In this document: positions 1-8,731 of the stretch, in pieces
How positions within the stretch are numbered: position 1 is the first letter of the stretch
Layout: each line of letters begins with the position of its first letter
Source of the DNA: Protaetiibacter mangrovi
Lineage (GTDB): Bacteria > Actinomycetota > Actinomycetes > Actinomycetales > Microbacteriaceae
Assembly (NCBI RefSeq): GCF_024752305.1
Contig: NZ_JANTHX010000007.1
Location: forward strand, 402,306 to 466,305
DNA length: 64,000 bases
Direction: 5' to 3'
Position numbers and translations under genes: made by a program
Notes under the pieces: generated by a model
Told to the model about the DNA's origin: nothing
The model's database searches: none
The model's input: only the letters and a program-made list of their open reading frames with translations

Positions 1-7
1 ACCCATG

Positions 8-364
8 TCAGCCCTCCGCTCGCTCGTGGTGGTGCCGCGGCACGCCGACCGTGTGCTCGGCCTGGAGCACGGCGTCGGTCACGAGCTGAAGCGCGTGCTC
101 GTCGGTGAGCGCGTAGAACACGGTGGTGCCCTGCCTCCGGGTCGTCACCATCCGCGCCAGCCGCAGCTTGGCGAGGTGCTGCGACACCGTCGCGGGATTG
201 CGGTCGACGATGTCCGCCAGGTGGTTCACGGAGAGCTCCCCTTCGCGCAGGGCGAGCACCAGGCGGATGCGCGTCGCGTCGGCGAGCATCGAGAACACCT
301 CGACCGCGAGCTCGACGAACTGACTGTCGACGTCGATCCCGTCGGTGCCCTTATCTATGTGCAT
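8..364 (-). CDS. ArsR-family HTH transcriptional regulator
   Basis: Small winged-helix repressor of 118 aa, the usual ArsR/SmtB length. The HTH core lies at about residues 25-90, with the recognition helix region NPATVSQHLAKLRLARMV. No Cys-rich metal site is visible (there is no ELCVC motif), so it may sense an organic ligand or none that I can predict. The tail is His-rich (HHH near the C-terminus), which could bind metal but is weak evidence. It is the last gene of the minus-strand run from 7530 and lies 33 bp after the F420-G6PDH gene. A 9-bp inverted repeat covers its start codon (363-389), which suggests autoregulation. Its targets beyond itself are unknown. Confidence 0.85.
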   Translation of the reverse strand: MHIDKGTDGIDVDSQFVELAVEVFSMLADATRIRLVLALREGELSVNHLADIVDRNPATVSQHLAKLRLARMVTTRRQGTTVFYALTDEHALQLVTDAVLQAEHTVGVPRHHHERAEG

Positions 365-389
365 ACGCAGATTCTAATGTTCTGCGCAT
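363..389. promoter_or_regulatory. Inverted repeat, putative ArsR operator
   Basis: ATACGCAGA (363-371), a 9-bp spacer and TCTGCGCAT (381-389) form an inverted repeat with one mismatch in nine. It overlaps the ArsR start codon and sits between that gene and the upstream fgd stop codon, as expected for an autoregulatory site. Inference from symmetry and position only. Confidence 0.45.
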
Positions 390-397
390 CGCCGCCG

Positions 398-1408
398 CTA
401 GAGGGCGCGCAGCCGCGGGGCGAGGTCGCGCTCGAACAGCTCCATGAAGCGCCGCTGGTCGTGGCCGGGGGCGTGGAAGACGAGGTGGTTCAGACCCCAG
501 TCGATGTACTGCTTGATGTCGGCGACCACCTGGTCGGGGTCGGATCCGACGATCCAGCGGGAGGCGATCTGCTCGATCGGCAGCGCATCCGCCGCCTTCT
601 CCATCTCGACCGGGTCGGTGATGTCGTGCTTCTGCTCCTTGGAGAGCGCGAGCGGCGCCCAGAAGCGGGTGTTCTCGAGCGCGGTGTCGTAGTCGGTGTC
701 GTAGGACAGCTTGATCTCGATCATCCGGTCGACGTCGTCGAGGGTCTTGCCCGCCTTGCCGGCCCCCTCCTCGACCGCCGGCATCAGCTCGTCGCGGTAC
801 AGCCCGGCACCCTTGCCCGAGGTGCAGATGAACCCGTCGCCGGCGCGACCCGCGTAGCGGGCCACCATCGGACCCCCCGCCGCGATGTACACCGGGATCG
901 GGGTGCCGGGTCGGTCGTAGATCGACGCGTCCACCGTCTGGTAGTACTCCCCCTCGAAGCTCACCCGGTCGCCGGTCCACAAAGCCCGCATCAGGTCGAC
1001 CGACTCCCGCAGCCGGGCGAACCGCTCCCTGAACTCCGGCCACTCCCCCGTCCACCCGGTCGCGATCTCGTTGAGCGCCTCACCGGAGCCGACCCCCAGG
1101 AAGATCCGCCCCGGATACAGCACCCCCATCGTCGCGAACGCCTGCGCGATCACCGCCGGGTTGTAGCGGAACGTCGGCGTCATCACACTCGTCCCGATGA
1201 GCACACTCGAGGTCCGCTCGCCCACCGCCGTCATCCAGGCGAGCGAGAACGGTGCGTGCCCGCCCTCGTGCCGCCACGGCTGGAAATGATCCGACGTCGT
1301 CACCGACTCGAACCCGTGCCCCTCCGCCGCCACCGCGAACTCCACCAGATCACGCGGCGCGAACTGCTCAGCCGACGCCTTGTACCCGAGACGAAGAGGA
1401 CGAGTCAC
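398..1408 (-). CDS. fgd: F420-dependent glucose-6-phosphate dehydrogenase
   Basis: Oxidises glucose-6-phosphate to 6-phosphogluconolactone while reducing cofactor F420, supplying F420H2 to F420-dependent reductases in the cytoplasm. The protein follows the mycobacterial Fgd1 pattern closely: [17 protein letters not shown] near the N-terminus, [15 protein letters not shown] with Asp40/His41/Trp45, GSGEALNE with Glu110, and a C-terminal [15 protein letters not shown]. From the GTG at 1408 the length is 336 aa, the same as Fgd1. That GTG overlaps the ubiX stop (GTGA), so the two genes are translationally coupled. Longer upstream frames are shadow coding. Its place beside ubiX/ubiD suggests a local need for F420H2, perhaps with the luciferase-like enzyme at 8732 (inference). 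Confidence 0.93.
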   Translation of the reverse strand: MTRPLRLGYKASAEQFAPRDLVEFAVAAEGHGFESVTTSDHFQPWRHEGGHAPFSLAWMTAVGERTSSVLIGTSVMTPTFRYNPAVIAQAFATMGVLYPGRIFLGVGSGEALNEIATGWTGEWPEFRERFARLRESVDLMRALWTGDRVSFEGEYYQTVDASIYDRPGTPIPVYIAAGGPMVARYAGRAGDGFICTSGKGAGLYRDELMPAVEEGAGKAGKTLDDVDRMIEIKLSYDTDYDTALENTRFWAPLALSKEQKHDITDPVEMEKAADALPIEQIASRWIVGSDPDQVVADIKQYIDWGLNHLVFHAPGHDQRRFMELFERDLAPRLRAL

Positions 1409-2004
1409 TCGTCGACCCCCTCGAGCGAGGGCGACGGGGCGAGGATCCCGTCCCAGCGGGGGGTGGTCTCCGAGCGCAGACCGAACTGGTCCAGCGCGCG
1501 CGTGACGATGTGATCGATCATGTCCTCGAGCGATTCGGGGTTGTTGTAGAAGGCGGGCATGGGCGGCATGATCGTGACCCCGAGCCGCGACAGGGTGAGC
1601 ATGTTCTCCAGGTGGATCGGGCTCAGCGGGCTCTCCCGCACCATGAGCACGAGCTGACGACGCTCCTTGATGACGACGTCGGCCGCGCGCGCGACCAGGT
1701 CGTCGGCGATCCCGTGCGCGACCTGCGCGAGGGTCTTCACCGAGCACGGCGCCACGATCATGCCCAGGGTCTCGAACGAACCGCTCGAGATCGTCGCGCC
1801 CTGGTCGCCCGGGCGGTGCACCACGTCGGCGATCGCCTTGAGATCCTTCGAGCTCAGTCGTGTCTCGTGCTGCAGGGTCTTGGCGCCCCACGGGCTGACG
1901 ATCAGATGCGTCTCGAGATCGAACTCCCGCGCGCGCTGCAGGGTGCGGACGCCGAACACCGCCCCGCTCGCCCCCGTGATCGCCACGATCAGCCGCTTCC
2001 TCAT
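1405..2004 (-). CDS. ubiX: UbiX-family flavin prenyltransferase
   Basis: Makes prenylated FMN from FMN and dimethylallyl (pyro)phosphate, the cofactor required by UbiD decarboxylases. The 199 aa match the family length. Visible signatures are the N-terminal flavodoxin-like [20 protein letters not shown], the SSGSF loop, [19 protein letters not shown], and [17 protein letters not shown] near the C-terminus. The start at 2004 is preceded by a strong AGGAGG and overlaps the 149-aa gene by ATGA. The next gene (fgd) also overlaps. Co-transcription with ubiD at 2447 makes maturation of that decarboxylase the likely job. It could also serve other UbiD proteins in the cell. Confidence 0.93.
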   Translation of the reverse strand: MRKRLIVAITGASGAVFGVRTLQRAREFDLETHLIVSPWGAKTLQHETRLSSKDLKAIADVVHRPGDQGATISSGSFETLGMIVAPCSVKTLAQVAHGIADDLVARAADVVIKERRQLVLMVRESPLSPIHLENMLTLSRLGVTIMPPMPAFYNNPESLEDMIDHIVTRALDQFGLRSETTPRWDGILAPSPSLEGVDE

Positions 2005-2450
2005 CGCAAGACCTCCTCGAGTACCTCGATCTGATGCTCCCACCGTTGCGCGACGCCCGCGGGATCGTCGAGCTCGAAGCGGATGCCGGAGGTGACCTCG
2101 GCGTAGCCCACGCGGTCGAGTTCGACCTCGACGATGTCGCCCGCGAAGGCGGCCCGGCCGGGCGGCAGCTCCACCCCGGTCGCCTCGGCGAGGGAGACCC
2201 GGATGCGGAGCAGCCCGCCGTCGGCGACCCCGAGCAGCAGGCAGCGTCCCGTGTCGCGCACGGCGGCCGTCGTCCGGCTGCCCGCGTAGAGGAGCACGCC
2301 CACGCGTTCCCCGAGCACGAGCACCTCGCCCGCGCTGAGCGCGGCCACCCGGGGCTCGGCCCCGGCGATGAGCAGCACCGTCTCGCCGACCTTCGAGGCG
2401 AGCCCGCGCCCGTCGAAGACGTCGGCCCACGCCGCGGGGACGCCCGTCAT
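2001..2450 (-). CDS. Unknown 149-aa protein between ubiD and ubiX
   Basis: Not confidently recognised. It has 149 aa, no signal peptide or membrane segment, and mostly alternating hydrophobic strands ([49 protein letters not shown]). This pattern recalls split-barrel FMN-binding (pyridoxamine-oxidase-like) folds, but no decisive motif is visible. It overlaps ubiD (ATGA at 2447-2450) and ubiX (ATGA at 2001-2004), so it should be made with both. Known hydroxyarylate decarboxylases of the BCD type have a small third subunit of about 80 aa; this protein is almost twice that and lacks an obvious Cys cluster. It may be an accessory subunit, flavin carrier or substrate-specificity factor (inference). 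Confidence 0.8.
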   Translation of the reverse strand: MTGVPAAWADVFDGRGLASKVGETVLLIAGAEPRVAALSAGEVLVLGERVGVLLYAGSRTTAAVRDTGRCLLLGVADGGLLRIRVSLAEATGVELPPGRAAFAGDIVEVELDRVGYAEVTSGIRFELDDPAGVAQRWEHQIEVLEEVLR

Positions 2451-3949
2451 TCCATGACCCAGGACCACGTCTCCCGGGTGAAGTTCTTGACCTCGATCGA
2501 GGGCCCGATCGCCTGCGGGAAGCGATCGCGCCACGACCAGGGCCGACAGGCGTCGATGATGAGCCGGGAGTTGGTGCCCTTGTGATCCGGATGGATCGCG
2601 GGATCGAGCGCGCCGCTCAGCGCCCCGGTCAGGATCTTGGTGTCGCGTTCGGGGTCGGCGCGGGTCGTGACGGCCCAGATCACCTCGTGCAGGTCGGTGA
2701 TGTCGATGTCGTCGTCGACGACGATCACGATGCGTCCCAAGTAGTTGGCCTGGCGCACCTGGGCGGCGATGTTGCCGACCTGACGGGAGTGGCCCTCGTA
2801 CAGCTGGGTGATCGAGATGATGTTGAACAGGCGGCAGCCGCCGACGCTGTGCGTCCAGGCGTTCACGACCCCCGGGATCCCGGCCCCCTGGATCTCGCGC
2901 TTGAGGGCGGCGCTGCGGCCGTACTGCTGGAAGCGCTGCGCCTCGTACGGGGGCTTCTCGGGCGGGCAGCCGAGGATGATGGGGTTGTTCCGGTAGTAGA
3001 CGGCCTTCACCTCGAACACGGGCTCGGGACGCGCGGTCGAGGCGTAGTAGCCCGTCCACTCGCCGAACGGACCCTCGTCGCGGGTCACGTCGTGCCGCAG
3101 GAAGCCCTCGATCGCGATCTCGGCGTCGGCGGGGATGGGCAGACCGGTGAACTCGCCGGTGATGGTCTCGATCGCCTCGCCGAGCACGCCGCCGACCCAC
3201 TCCAGCTCGCTGACGTTGCGCGGGATCTCGAGACCGGATGCCATGAACTGCAGCGGGTGCAGGCCCGCGACGATGACGGCCGGCATGTCCTCGCCGGCGT
3301 TGAACCAGGTGTCGCGGTGGAGTCGTCCATCCTTGCCGGGCGAGATGTAGATGGCGGCGGTGGTCTCGTCGTAGACCTGGGCCCGGTAGGTGCCCATGTT
3401 GATCGTGCCGTCGTCGCGACTGCGGGTGATGATGCCGCATCCGGTGCCGATGAACGGCCCGCCGTCCTCCGGATGCCACAGCGGCGTGGGGAAGGCGAGC
3501 AGATCCACGTCGTGGCCCCGCATCACGTTCTCGGTGATGGGACCGGACTCGACCTGCTTCGTGGCGATCGGCACGACCGAGTCGAGGTGCGCCTGCCAGG
3601 CGTCGACCAGCTCGAAGGTGCCGATGTCGTGCGGCAGGCGCAGAGTGTTGGCGAGTCGCTTGCGGTTGCCGAGCGTGTTGACCGCGACGCGCCACCCCTT
3701 CGGATAGCCCGGGATCGCGTCGAACAGCACGGCCGGAGACTCCTCCGTGTGGTGCAGCATCTCCGACACCAGGCCGATGCTGGCCTCCGCATCGACGCCC
3801 TCGATCACGCGCAGCTCACCGAGCTCGTCGACCTCCCGCAACCAGCGGCGCAGCCCCGAGTCGTCGGTGCCGGGTGCTTCGGCGTAGGGCACGGTGGCCG
3901 CGTCGCCGCGTCCCTTCGCCCGGAGTTCGTCGGGGATCGTGTCGCTCAT
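2447..3949 (-). CDS. UbiD-family prenyl-FMN-dependent decarboxylase
   Basis: Reversible (de)carboxylase of aromatic or unsaturated acids using prenylated FMN. At 500 aa it is the normal UbiD/Fdc size. The metal/flavin region INMGTYRAQVYD holds Asn184 and Arg189, and DEGPFGEWTGYY holds Glu292 and Glu297. The spacing reproduces the Arg173/Glu277/Glu282 catalytic set of fungal Fdc1, so it looks active. It overlaps the 149-aa gene and is followed by ubiX. Upstream in the same operon is an ABC importer, so the substrate is probably an imported carboxylic acid. Subfamily (vanillate, 4-hydroxybenzoate, phthalate-type or cinnamate-type) cannot be fixed by eye. Confidence 0.92.
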   Translation of the reverse strand: MSDTIPDELRAKGRGDAATVPYAEAPGTDDSGLRRWLREVDELGELRVIEGVDAEASIGLVSEMLHHTEESPAVLFDAIPGYPKGWRVAVNTLGNRKRLANTLRLPHDIGTFELVDAWQAHLDSVVPIATKQVESGPITENVMRGHDVDLLAFPTPLWHPEDGGPFIGTGCGIITRSRDDGTINMGTYRAQVYDETTAAIYISPGKDGRLHRDTWFNAGEDMPAVIVAGLHPLQFMASGLEIPRNVSELEWVGGVLGEAIETITGEFTGLPIPADAEIAIEGFLRHDVTRDEGPFGEWTGYYASTARPEPVFEVKAVYYRNNPIILGCPPEKPPYEAQRFQQYGRSAALKREIQGAGIPGVVNAWTHSVGGCRLFNIISITQLYEGHSRQVGNIAAQVRQANYLGRIVIVVDDDIDITDLHEVIWAVTTRADPERDTKILTGALSGALDPAIHPDHKGTNSRLIIDACRPWSWRDRFPQAIGPSIEVKNFTRETWSWVME

Positions 3950-3986
3950 GCGCGCACCTTTCCGCGGCGGGTGCCGCTGTGTCGAA

Positions 3987-4820
3987 TCACCGGGAGACCC
4001 GGTTGACCTGCCACGGGGTCAGCTTCCGCTGCGCCCATGCGGCGAAGCCCTGGATCGCGACGGCGACGATCATGATCACGAAGATCGGGACGAACATGTC
4101 CGCCGTCAGGTAGTCGATCGCGAAGAGTTTGATCTGGCCGCCGACGCCGACGAGCGTCGACGTGATCTCCGACACGATGACGCCGGACCACGCGGCCGAG
4201 AACGCCTGGCGTCCCCCGGCGACCATGAAGGGCGACGCCGCCGGCAGGATGATCCCCCAGATGATCTGGCGTTCGTTGGCGGTGTATGCGACACCCGCGT
4301 CGATGAGGTCCTTGTCGACGGCCCGCACGCCCGCCATCGTGTTGATGATGACCGGCCAGACCGCCGACAGCACCACGTATCCGAGACGGAACGGGTAGTC
4401 GAATCCCAGCAGGATGATCATGAGCGGCACGAGCGCGACGTGCGGGAGGCAGTAGAGGAACGTCACGTACGGGTCGAGCGCGTAGGCGACCTTCTTCCAG
4501 CGCCCCATCGCCACGCCGATGGGAAGACCGATCACGAGGGCGGCGGCGAGACCGGTGACGAGAACGAACATGGAGTCGAAGAACGGCCCCCATACCGATC
4601 CGGTCACGAACAACTGGGTCCACGCGGCGGCGAAGATCTCCGACGGAGGGGCGATGAGCGCCCGGCTCACATCCTTCGCGCCGATCTCCCAGGCGCCCAG
4701 CAGCACCACGAGGGTGACGATGCGGATGGTCCAGCGGCCGAGCGGGGACTGGGCCCACTTGTTGCGCGACGCCGCGCTGTTCATCGTGCGGATGGCGCGG
4801 GTGGTCGTCGAGGCGGTCAT
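3987..4820 (-). CDS. ABC transporter permease, SsuC/TauC-like (second)
   Basis: Integral membrane subunit of a binding-protein-dependent importer, 277 aa with about six hydrophobic helices. The cytoplasmic EAA-type loop is around DAGVAYTANERQIIWGIILPAASPFM. The N-terminus is Thr/Ser-rich and cytosolic. The start at 4820 overlaps the stop of the other permease by one base (TGATG). It lies 37 bp before ubiD and probably forms a heterodimer with the 295-aa permease. The family carries sulfonates, nitrate, riboflavin precursors, and phthalate or other aromatic acids. The neighbours favour an aromatic or unsaturated carboxylate (inference). Confidence 0.9.
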   Translation of the reverse strand: MTASTTTRAIRTMNSAASRNKWAQSPLGRWTIRIVTLVVLLGAWEIGAKDVSRALIAPPSEIFAAAWTQLFVTGSVWGPFFDSMFVLVTGLAAALVIGLPIGVAMGRWKKVAYALDPYVTFLYCLPHVALVPLMIILLGFDYPFRLGYVVLSAVWPVIINTMAGVRAVDKDLIDAGVAYTANERQIIWGIILPAASPFMVAGGRQAFSAAWSGVIVSEITSTLVGVGGQIKLFAIDYLTADMFVPIFVIMIVAVAIQGFAAWAQRKLTPWQVNRVSR

Positions 4821-5707
4821 CACTCGGCCTGCGCATTCGTCGGGATGTCGCGTTCCACGACGCCTTCCTTCTTCCGCCTCCGGTTCCACGGCTCGTTGAG
4901 GGTCGTGTTGAACCGGGTGAGGAACTCGGCGATGAAGACCGCGAACAGGCCGAGCACGACCACCGCGACGAACATGGAGTCGATGCGGAAGTACTTGGCG
5001 TAGTAGGAGATCAGATTGCCGATGCCGCCGGCCGACGTCGCGATCTCCGCGACCACCACGCCCATCAGGCCGCGGCCGAGGCCGAGGTGCAGGCCGGCGA
5101 AGATGTAGGGCACGCTGCCGCGGAGGTAGATGCTGCGGTACACCTTGAATCCGGAGGCTTTGAACGCCTTCCCGACGTCGAGGAGACCCTGATCCACCTC
5201 CTTCCCGCCCAGGTAGGTGTTCAGCATGATCGGGAAGACGGCCGACAGGAACACGATGCCGATCCTCATCTCGAAGCTGATGCCGAGCCACAGCACGAGC
5301 ACCGGGATGAGGGTGATGCGCGGGGTGGCGTAGAGCGCCGAGAGGTAGGGCGACAGCGCGGTCTCGACGATCGGGCTGAACGACATGAGCAGACCCAGCG
5401 GCACCCCGACGAGGATGGCGAGGCCGAATCCGGCGCCGAGCCCGCGGAGGGTCTCGAGGAACGCGGGCCAGACCTCCGGCCAGAAGTGCTCCACCGCGGC
5501 CGCCCAGATGGCGGACGGCGAGGAGATGACGTACGGCAGATCCCGCCCGAAGTACTCCCAGACGCCGAGGAAGACGACGAGCGAGATGACGCGGATGGTC
5601 CACGGATTGCCGAGCACCCGTCGCCAGGCGGGGGTCGCGGCGGAGCGGGCGGCGGGGCCGGGGGCCCCTCCGGTGGGCGGGGCGTCGACGGTCGCCACCT
5701 GGGTCAT
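4820..5707 (-). CDS. ABC transporter permease, SsuC/TauC-like (first)
   Basis: Permease of 295 aa when started at ATG 5707, which overlaps the ATPase stop by ATGA. A longer open frame to 5758 exists but lies inside the ATPase gene. Six membrane spans are visible, along with the loop DVGKAFKASGFKVYRSIYLRGSVPYIFAG that docks on the ATPase. The C-terminus is charged (EPWNRRRKKEG). The sequence differs from the second permease, so the channel should be a heterodimer rather than the homodimer usual for Ssu/Tau systems. Confidence 0.9.
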   Translation of the reverse strand: MTQVATVDAPPTGGAPGPAARSAATPAWRRVLGNPWTIRVISLVVFLGVWEYFGRDLPYVISSPSAIWAAAVEHFWPEVWPAFLETLRGLGAGFGLAILVGVPLGLLMSFSPIVETALSPYLSALYATPRITLIPVLVLWLGISFEMRIGIVFLSAVFPIMLNTYLGGKEVDQGLLDVGKAFKASGFKVYRSIYLRGSVPYIFAGLHLGLGRGLMGVVVAEIATSAGGIGNLISYYAKYFRIDSMFVAVVVLGLFAVFIAEFLTRFNTTLNEPWNRRRKKEGVVERDIPTNAQAE

Positions 5708-6477
5708 TTCGCCGCCCCCGCAGCGATCTTGATCTGCGACTGGAGCAGGTTCCAGCATTCGTCGCGGAGCTCCGCATAGCGCTCGGTCGCGCGCCAGTTG
5801 GAGTCGGTGCGGGGCTTCTCGATGTCGACGGGGAGGTCGGCGATGACGCGGCCCGGGTTGACGCCCATCACGATGATGCGGTCGGACAGGTAGATCGCCT
5901 CGTCGATCGAGTGCGTGACGAAGAGCACCGAGAGCCCCTTCTCAGCCACGATCTTCAGCAGCAGCCCCTGCAGTTGCTCGCGGGTGAGCGCGTCGAGAGC
6001 GCCGAAGGGCTCGTCCATGAGCAGGAGCTTCGGCTCGATCGCGAGCGCACGGGCGAGACCGACGCGTTGCTGCTGCCCGCCGGACAGCTGGGAGGGGAAG
6101 TGGTCCTTGCGGGACCCGAGGCCCACGAGCTCGAGGTACTCGGCAGCACGCGCGAGGCGCTCCTTCTTGGGGACGCCTTGCACCTCGAGCCCGTAGGCCG
6201 CGTTCTGGAGTGCGGTCTTCCAGGGGAACAGGTTGAAGCTCTGGAAGACGATCGCCTTGTCGCGAGAAGGACCGTTGCTGGCCTCTCCGTTCACGAAGAC
6301 CTCACCGTCGGACTGCTCCAGGAGGCCGGTGACGATCCGCAGGGCGGTCGTCTTCCCGCATCCGGAGGGCCCGAGGAGCGAGACGAACTCGCCGGCCCCC
6401 ACCTCCAGGTTGAAGTCCACCAGGATCGGGGGCTTCGCCGGGTCGTAGCTCTTCGTGACGTTGATGACGCTCAACAT
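5704..6477 (-). CDS. ABC transporter ATP-binding protein, SsuB/TauB-like
   Basis: Energises import by the adjacent permeases. It is 257 aa with Walker [10 protein letters not shown] at about residues 37-45, Q-loop FQSFNLFPW, signature LSGGQQQR, Walker [13 protein letters not shown] and switch His in VTHSID. There is no TOBE domain, as expected for the nitrate/sulfonate/taurine class. It follows the binding-protein gene after about 36 bp and overlaps the next permease gene, so the order SBP-ATPase-permease-permease is a single transcript. Confidence 0.93.
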   Translation of the reverse strand: MLSVINVTKSYDPAKPPILVDFNLEVGAGEFVSLLGPSGCGKTTALRIVTGLLEQSDGEVFVNGEASNGPSRDKAIVFQSFNLFPWKTALQNAAYGLEVQGVPKKERLARAAEYLELVGLGSRKDHFPSQLSGGQQQRVGLARALAIEPKLLLMDEPFGALDALTREQLQGLLLKIVAEKGLSVLFVTHSIDEAIYLSDRIIVMGVNPGRVIADLPVDIEKPRTDSNWRATERYAELRDECWNLLQSQIKIAAGAAK

Positions 6478-6513
6478 GTACTTCTCGACTCCTTCGTCGT
6501 GTCGGTCGGACCG

Positions 6514-7530
6514 TTACTGGAACGTGCCGTTCCGGGAGAGGTAGTCGTCGACGAACGTCGAGTTCAACCACTCGCTCTTGTCGGGGATGGTCGCCGCGTC
6601 GAAGTCGCCGGCGTCGATCGAGGTCTGGATCCAGCTGTCGATCAGGTCGTCGCTCAGGCCGCCGTCCACACCGAAGAAGTCGATGTCGACGAAGCCGTCG
6701 TAGGCGCTGTCGCGCAGCGCGTCCGAGCTCTCGGTGTCGACCGACTGCGACAGCTCGATGTAGCCGTCCTTGTCGCTCGCCGCCCAGCGCTCCGCGTCGA
6801 TGAGGGCGTCCACGGCCTTCTGCGCGACCTCGGTCTTCGCCGTGAAGTCCGTCGACGCGATGAGTCCGGTCTGCACGTACGGGCCGAGGGCCGGACCGCA
6901 GTACAGCAGGGCGTGGAACTGCCCGGTCTCGATGGCCGCTTCGGCGCTCACGAGGTGGGCGACGGTCGCCTGGACCTGGCCGGCCTGGAGGGCCGCGACG
7001 CGCGCCGAGGTGCCGCCGATGACGACGTAGTCGGGCGAGTCGATGTCGAAGCCCTCGGCGTCGAGGGCCAACTTCATGATCGTGTCGCCGGCAGAGCCGG
7101 GGGTGTTGACCGCGATGGTCTTGCCCTCGAGGTCGTCGATGCTTTCGATGTCGTTCTGGGCGAGCACCACGTAGTCGGTGGCCTGCGCGTTGACCGCGAC
7201 GAGCTCGACGGGCGCCTCGGTGTTCTGCACAGCGGTGATCATCGAGGGCAGCGAGCCGATGTAGACGTCGGCGGCACCGGCGACGACGGCGCGCAGTGCG
7301 GCGTCCTCCTCCTCGACCGACTTGAAGTCGACGGAGAAGCCGGCGTCTTCGAGGTTCTGCTTCCACTTCTCGACGTCCACGGCGCTGAAGTCCGGGGTGC
7401 CGATGCCGATGATGCGGATGGTGAGGTCGTCACCGTCGCCGCCGTCGCCGCTGTCGCCGGAGGTGCTGCATCCGGCGAGGACGAGGGCCATGGCGACGAC
7501 GGGGATTGCCAGGAACCGAGCTTTCATCAT
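6514..7530 (-). CDS. ABC substrate-binding lipoprotein, NMT1/SsuA-like
   Basis: Extracellular solute receptor of the importer, 338 aa. The signal peptide MMKARFLAIPVVAMALVLAG is followed by Cys21 in an LAGC lipobox, then an acidic, Gly/Asp-rich linker. The mature part has a type II periplasmic-binding fold with DLEGKTIAVNTPGSAGD typical of the sulfonate/thiamine-precursor-like group. Tandem ATGs occur; the upstream one (7530) follows AAGAAGG at good spacing, and a frame reaching further upstream adds an implausible N-terminus. As first gene of the run through ubiD, ubiX and fgd, its ligand is probably the UbiD substrate or a precursor (inference). Confidence 0.92.
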   Translation of the reverse strand: MMKARFLAIPVVAMALVLAGCSTSGDSGDGGDGDDLTIRIIGIGTPDFSAVDVEKWKQNLEDAGFSVDFKSVEEEDAALRAVVAGAADVYIGSLPSMITAVQNTEAPVELVAVNAQATDYVVLAQNDIESIDDLEGKTIAVNTPGSAGDTIMKLALDAEGFDIDSPDYVVIGGTSARVAALQAGQVQATVAHLVSAEAAIETGQFHALLYCGPALGPYVQTGLIASTDFTAKTEVAQKAVDALIDAERWAASDKDGYIELSQSVDTESSDALRDSAYDGFVDIDFFGVDGGLSDDLIDSWIQTSIDAGDFDAATIPDKSEWLNSTFVDDYLSRNGTFQ

Positions 7531-7544
7531 TGAAACCTTCTTTC

Positions 7545-7564
7545 TCCGCAGGCCATTCTGCGGA
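7545..7564. promoter_or_regulatory. 7-bp perfect inverted repeat in the SBP leader
   Basis: TCCGCAG, six bases (gccatt), then CTGCGGA. It lies just downstream of the proposed promoter (7581-7609) and upstream of the SBP Shine-Dalgarno. It could be an operator or an mRNA hairpin. Its half-sites share CGCAG/CTGCG with the ArsR-associated repeat at 363-389 but with a different spacing. Confidence 0.35.
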
Positions 7565-7580
7565 AGGGGCAAGTACCGCT

Positions 7581-7609
7581 ATCGCATCACCCCATGTTCC
7601 ATAAGTCAA
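7581..7609 (-). promoter_or_regulatory. Putative sigma-A promoter of the ABC/UbiD operon
   Basis: Read on the minus strand: -35 TTGACT (7604-7609), 17-bp spacer, -10 TGCGAT (7581-7586). It points to the SBP start at 7530. A CAAATTTG palindrome (7620-7627) lies just upstream of the -35, and GCAAATTT is repeated at 7619 and 7646, so an activator or repressor could bind there. Confidence 0.4.
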
Positions 7610-7658
7610 GCAATCATGGCAAATTTGTTTCCAAGAGGAGGTGAAGCAAATTTCGCTG

Positions 7659-8552
7659 TCATCGCTCCGGCTTGTCGGAATCCTCGCCGGAGAGCACGAA
7701 GAGCCCCCACCGATCCATCGACTTCATGAGCCGGTCGTAGCGCGTCATCGAGTCGCCGAGAGCCGCCATCGTCCCGTTCAGCAGCACGTTGAGCACCGCC
7801 ACCGGCGCCACGAGCGAATTCTGCGTGCCCATCCCGCTCACCCGCGTCGGCAGCACGACGTCGACCCGCTGGCCGACGGGCGAGATCGGCGTGTCCGTGA
7901 GCCCGACCAGCTTCATCTTGCGCTCGCGGGCGAGTTCGAGGATCTGGATGGTGTCCGCACTGTACGGCGCGAAGCCGATCACCAGCAGGGCGTCGTCCTC
8001 CGTGGCGGAGAAGAGCGCCGGCACCTGCCTGCCCCCGAGGTTCTCCAGCAGATAGGCCTGGCCCCGGATGCGCTCGAGGGTGAGCGCCGCGTAGGCGGCC
8101 AGCGCGCCCGACGCGTAGCCGCCCGCCACGAAGACGGAGCGCGCCGAGGCGAGGATCGCCACCGCCTCGTCGAGCCGCTCCGGCTCGAGCGCCGCGATCG
8201 TCTTGCGCAGGTTCTCGAGGTCGTGGAGCAGCGAGGCGGCGTGACCACCCGCTTCGAGATGCTCCGCCAGTCCCTCATCGCCGTCGGACCCCGTCGCCTT
8301 GCCCCGGATGTGGCCGCGCACGACCTGGCGCACCTGCTCCTGGAGATCCGGATAGCCGTTGAGCCCCAGCTTGTAGGCGAAGCGGACGACGGTCGAGGGC
8401 GCAACGGAGAGACGCTCCGAGAGCTTGTCGACCGTGGCGAAGGCCACGAACTCCGGGTCTTCGACGATCGCCTCGGCGATGCGCTTCTGCGAATGGGTGA
8501 GCTCATCGTACTTCTTGCGCACCGCGCTCAGGACGTCCTGCGAGGCATCCAT
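7659..8552 (-). CDS. MurR/RpiR-family transcriptional regulator
   Basis: Regulator of 297 aa from ATG 8552, which has GGAGG upstream. The N-terminal HTH_6 domain (about residues 1-80) contains LSERLSVAPSTVVRFAYKLGLNGYPDLQ. The C-terminal SIS domain (about 120-265) contains FVAGGYASGALAAYAALTL and ALLVIGFAPYSADT. The family usually senses phosphosugars, but several members control other catabolic operons. It is divergent from the luciferase-like gene at 8732 and just downstream of the ABC/ubiD promoter region. The repeat at 8642-8664 is a likely binding site; a related sequence lies at 20150-20173. Confidence 0.9.
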   Translation of the reverse strand: MDASQDVLSAVRKKYDELTHSQKRIAEAIVEDPEFVAFATVDKLSERLSVAPSTVVRFAYKLGLNGYPDLQEQVRQVVRGHIRGKATGSDGDEGLAEHLEAGGHAASLLHDLENLRKTIAALEPERLDEAVAILASARSVFVAGGYASGALAAYAALTLERIRGQAYLLENLGGRQVPALFSATEDDALLVIGFAPYSADTIQILELARERKMKLVGLTDTPISPVGQRVDVVLPTRVSGMGTQNSLVAPVAVLNVLLNGTMAALGDSMTRYDRLMKSMDRWGLFVLSGEDSDKPER

Positions 8553-8641
8553 GTCGACCTCCGGTTCCGGCGACCGTCGGGCCGCACCGCAGTTGAGAGT
8601 AGTGGAACACTCGCTCCCATCGTTCAACTGAAACGGTCATC

Positions 8642-8664
8642 TTGCAACAACAATGTTTGTTTCA
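8642..8664. promoter_or_regulatory. Imperfect palindrome in the RpiR/LLM divergent region
   Basis: The sequence begins TTGCAACAACAA and ends TTTGTTTCA, with partial dyad symmetry (AACAA/TTTGTT). An outlying TGAAAC at 8629-8634 mirrors GTTTCA at 8659-8664. It sits in the 179-bp gap between the divergent regulator and luciferase-like genes. A similar sequence (TTGCAGCAACAA...GTTGCTGTCA) is at 20150-20173, and TTTGTTTC recurs at 7624-7631. Confidence 0.35.
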
Positions 8665-8731
8665 TTCTCTGGCCACTCCTGCAGCGCCCTGCTAGGGTCG
8701 ACCCGATCGCATCGACGAGGAGCATCCATCC

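Noticed and set aside
5-1513. Long plus-strand open frame (502 aa) opposite arsR and fgd
   Set aside because: High-GC antisense shadow: repetitive Arg/Val/Gly/Asp composition and no recognisable domain, while the minus strand encodes clear ArsR and Fgd proteins.
398-1891. Fgd started far upstream (497 aa)
   Set aside because: The added 160 residues lie inside ubiX in another frame and are Arg/Gly/Asp-rich. GTG 1408 yields exactly the 336 aa expected for Fgd.
5911-7533. Plus-strand frame of 540 aa opposite the ABC ATPase and SBP genes
   Set aside because: Shadow of two well-supported genes; no motif or credible start.
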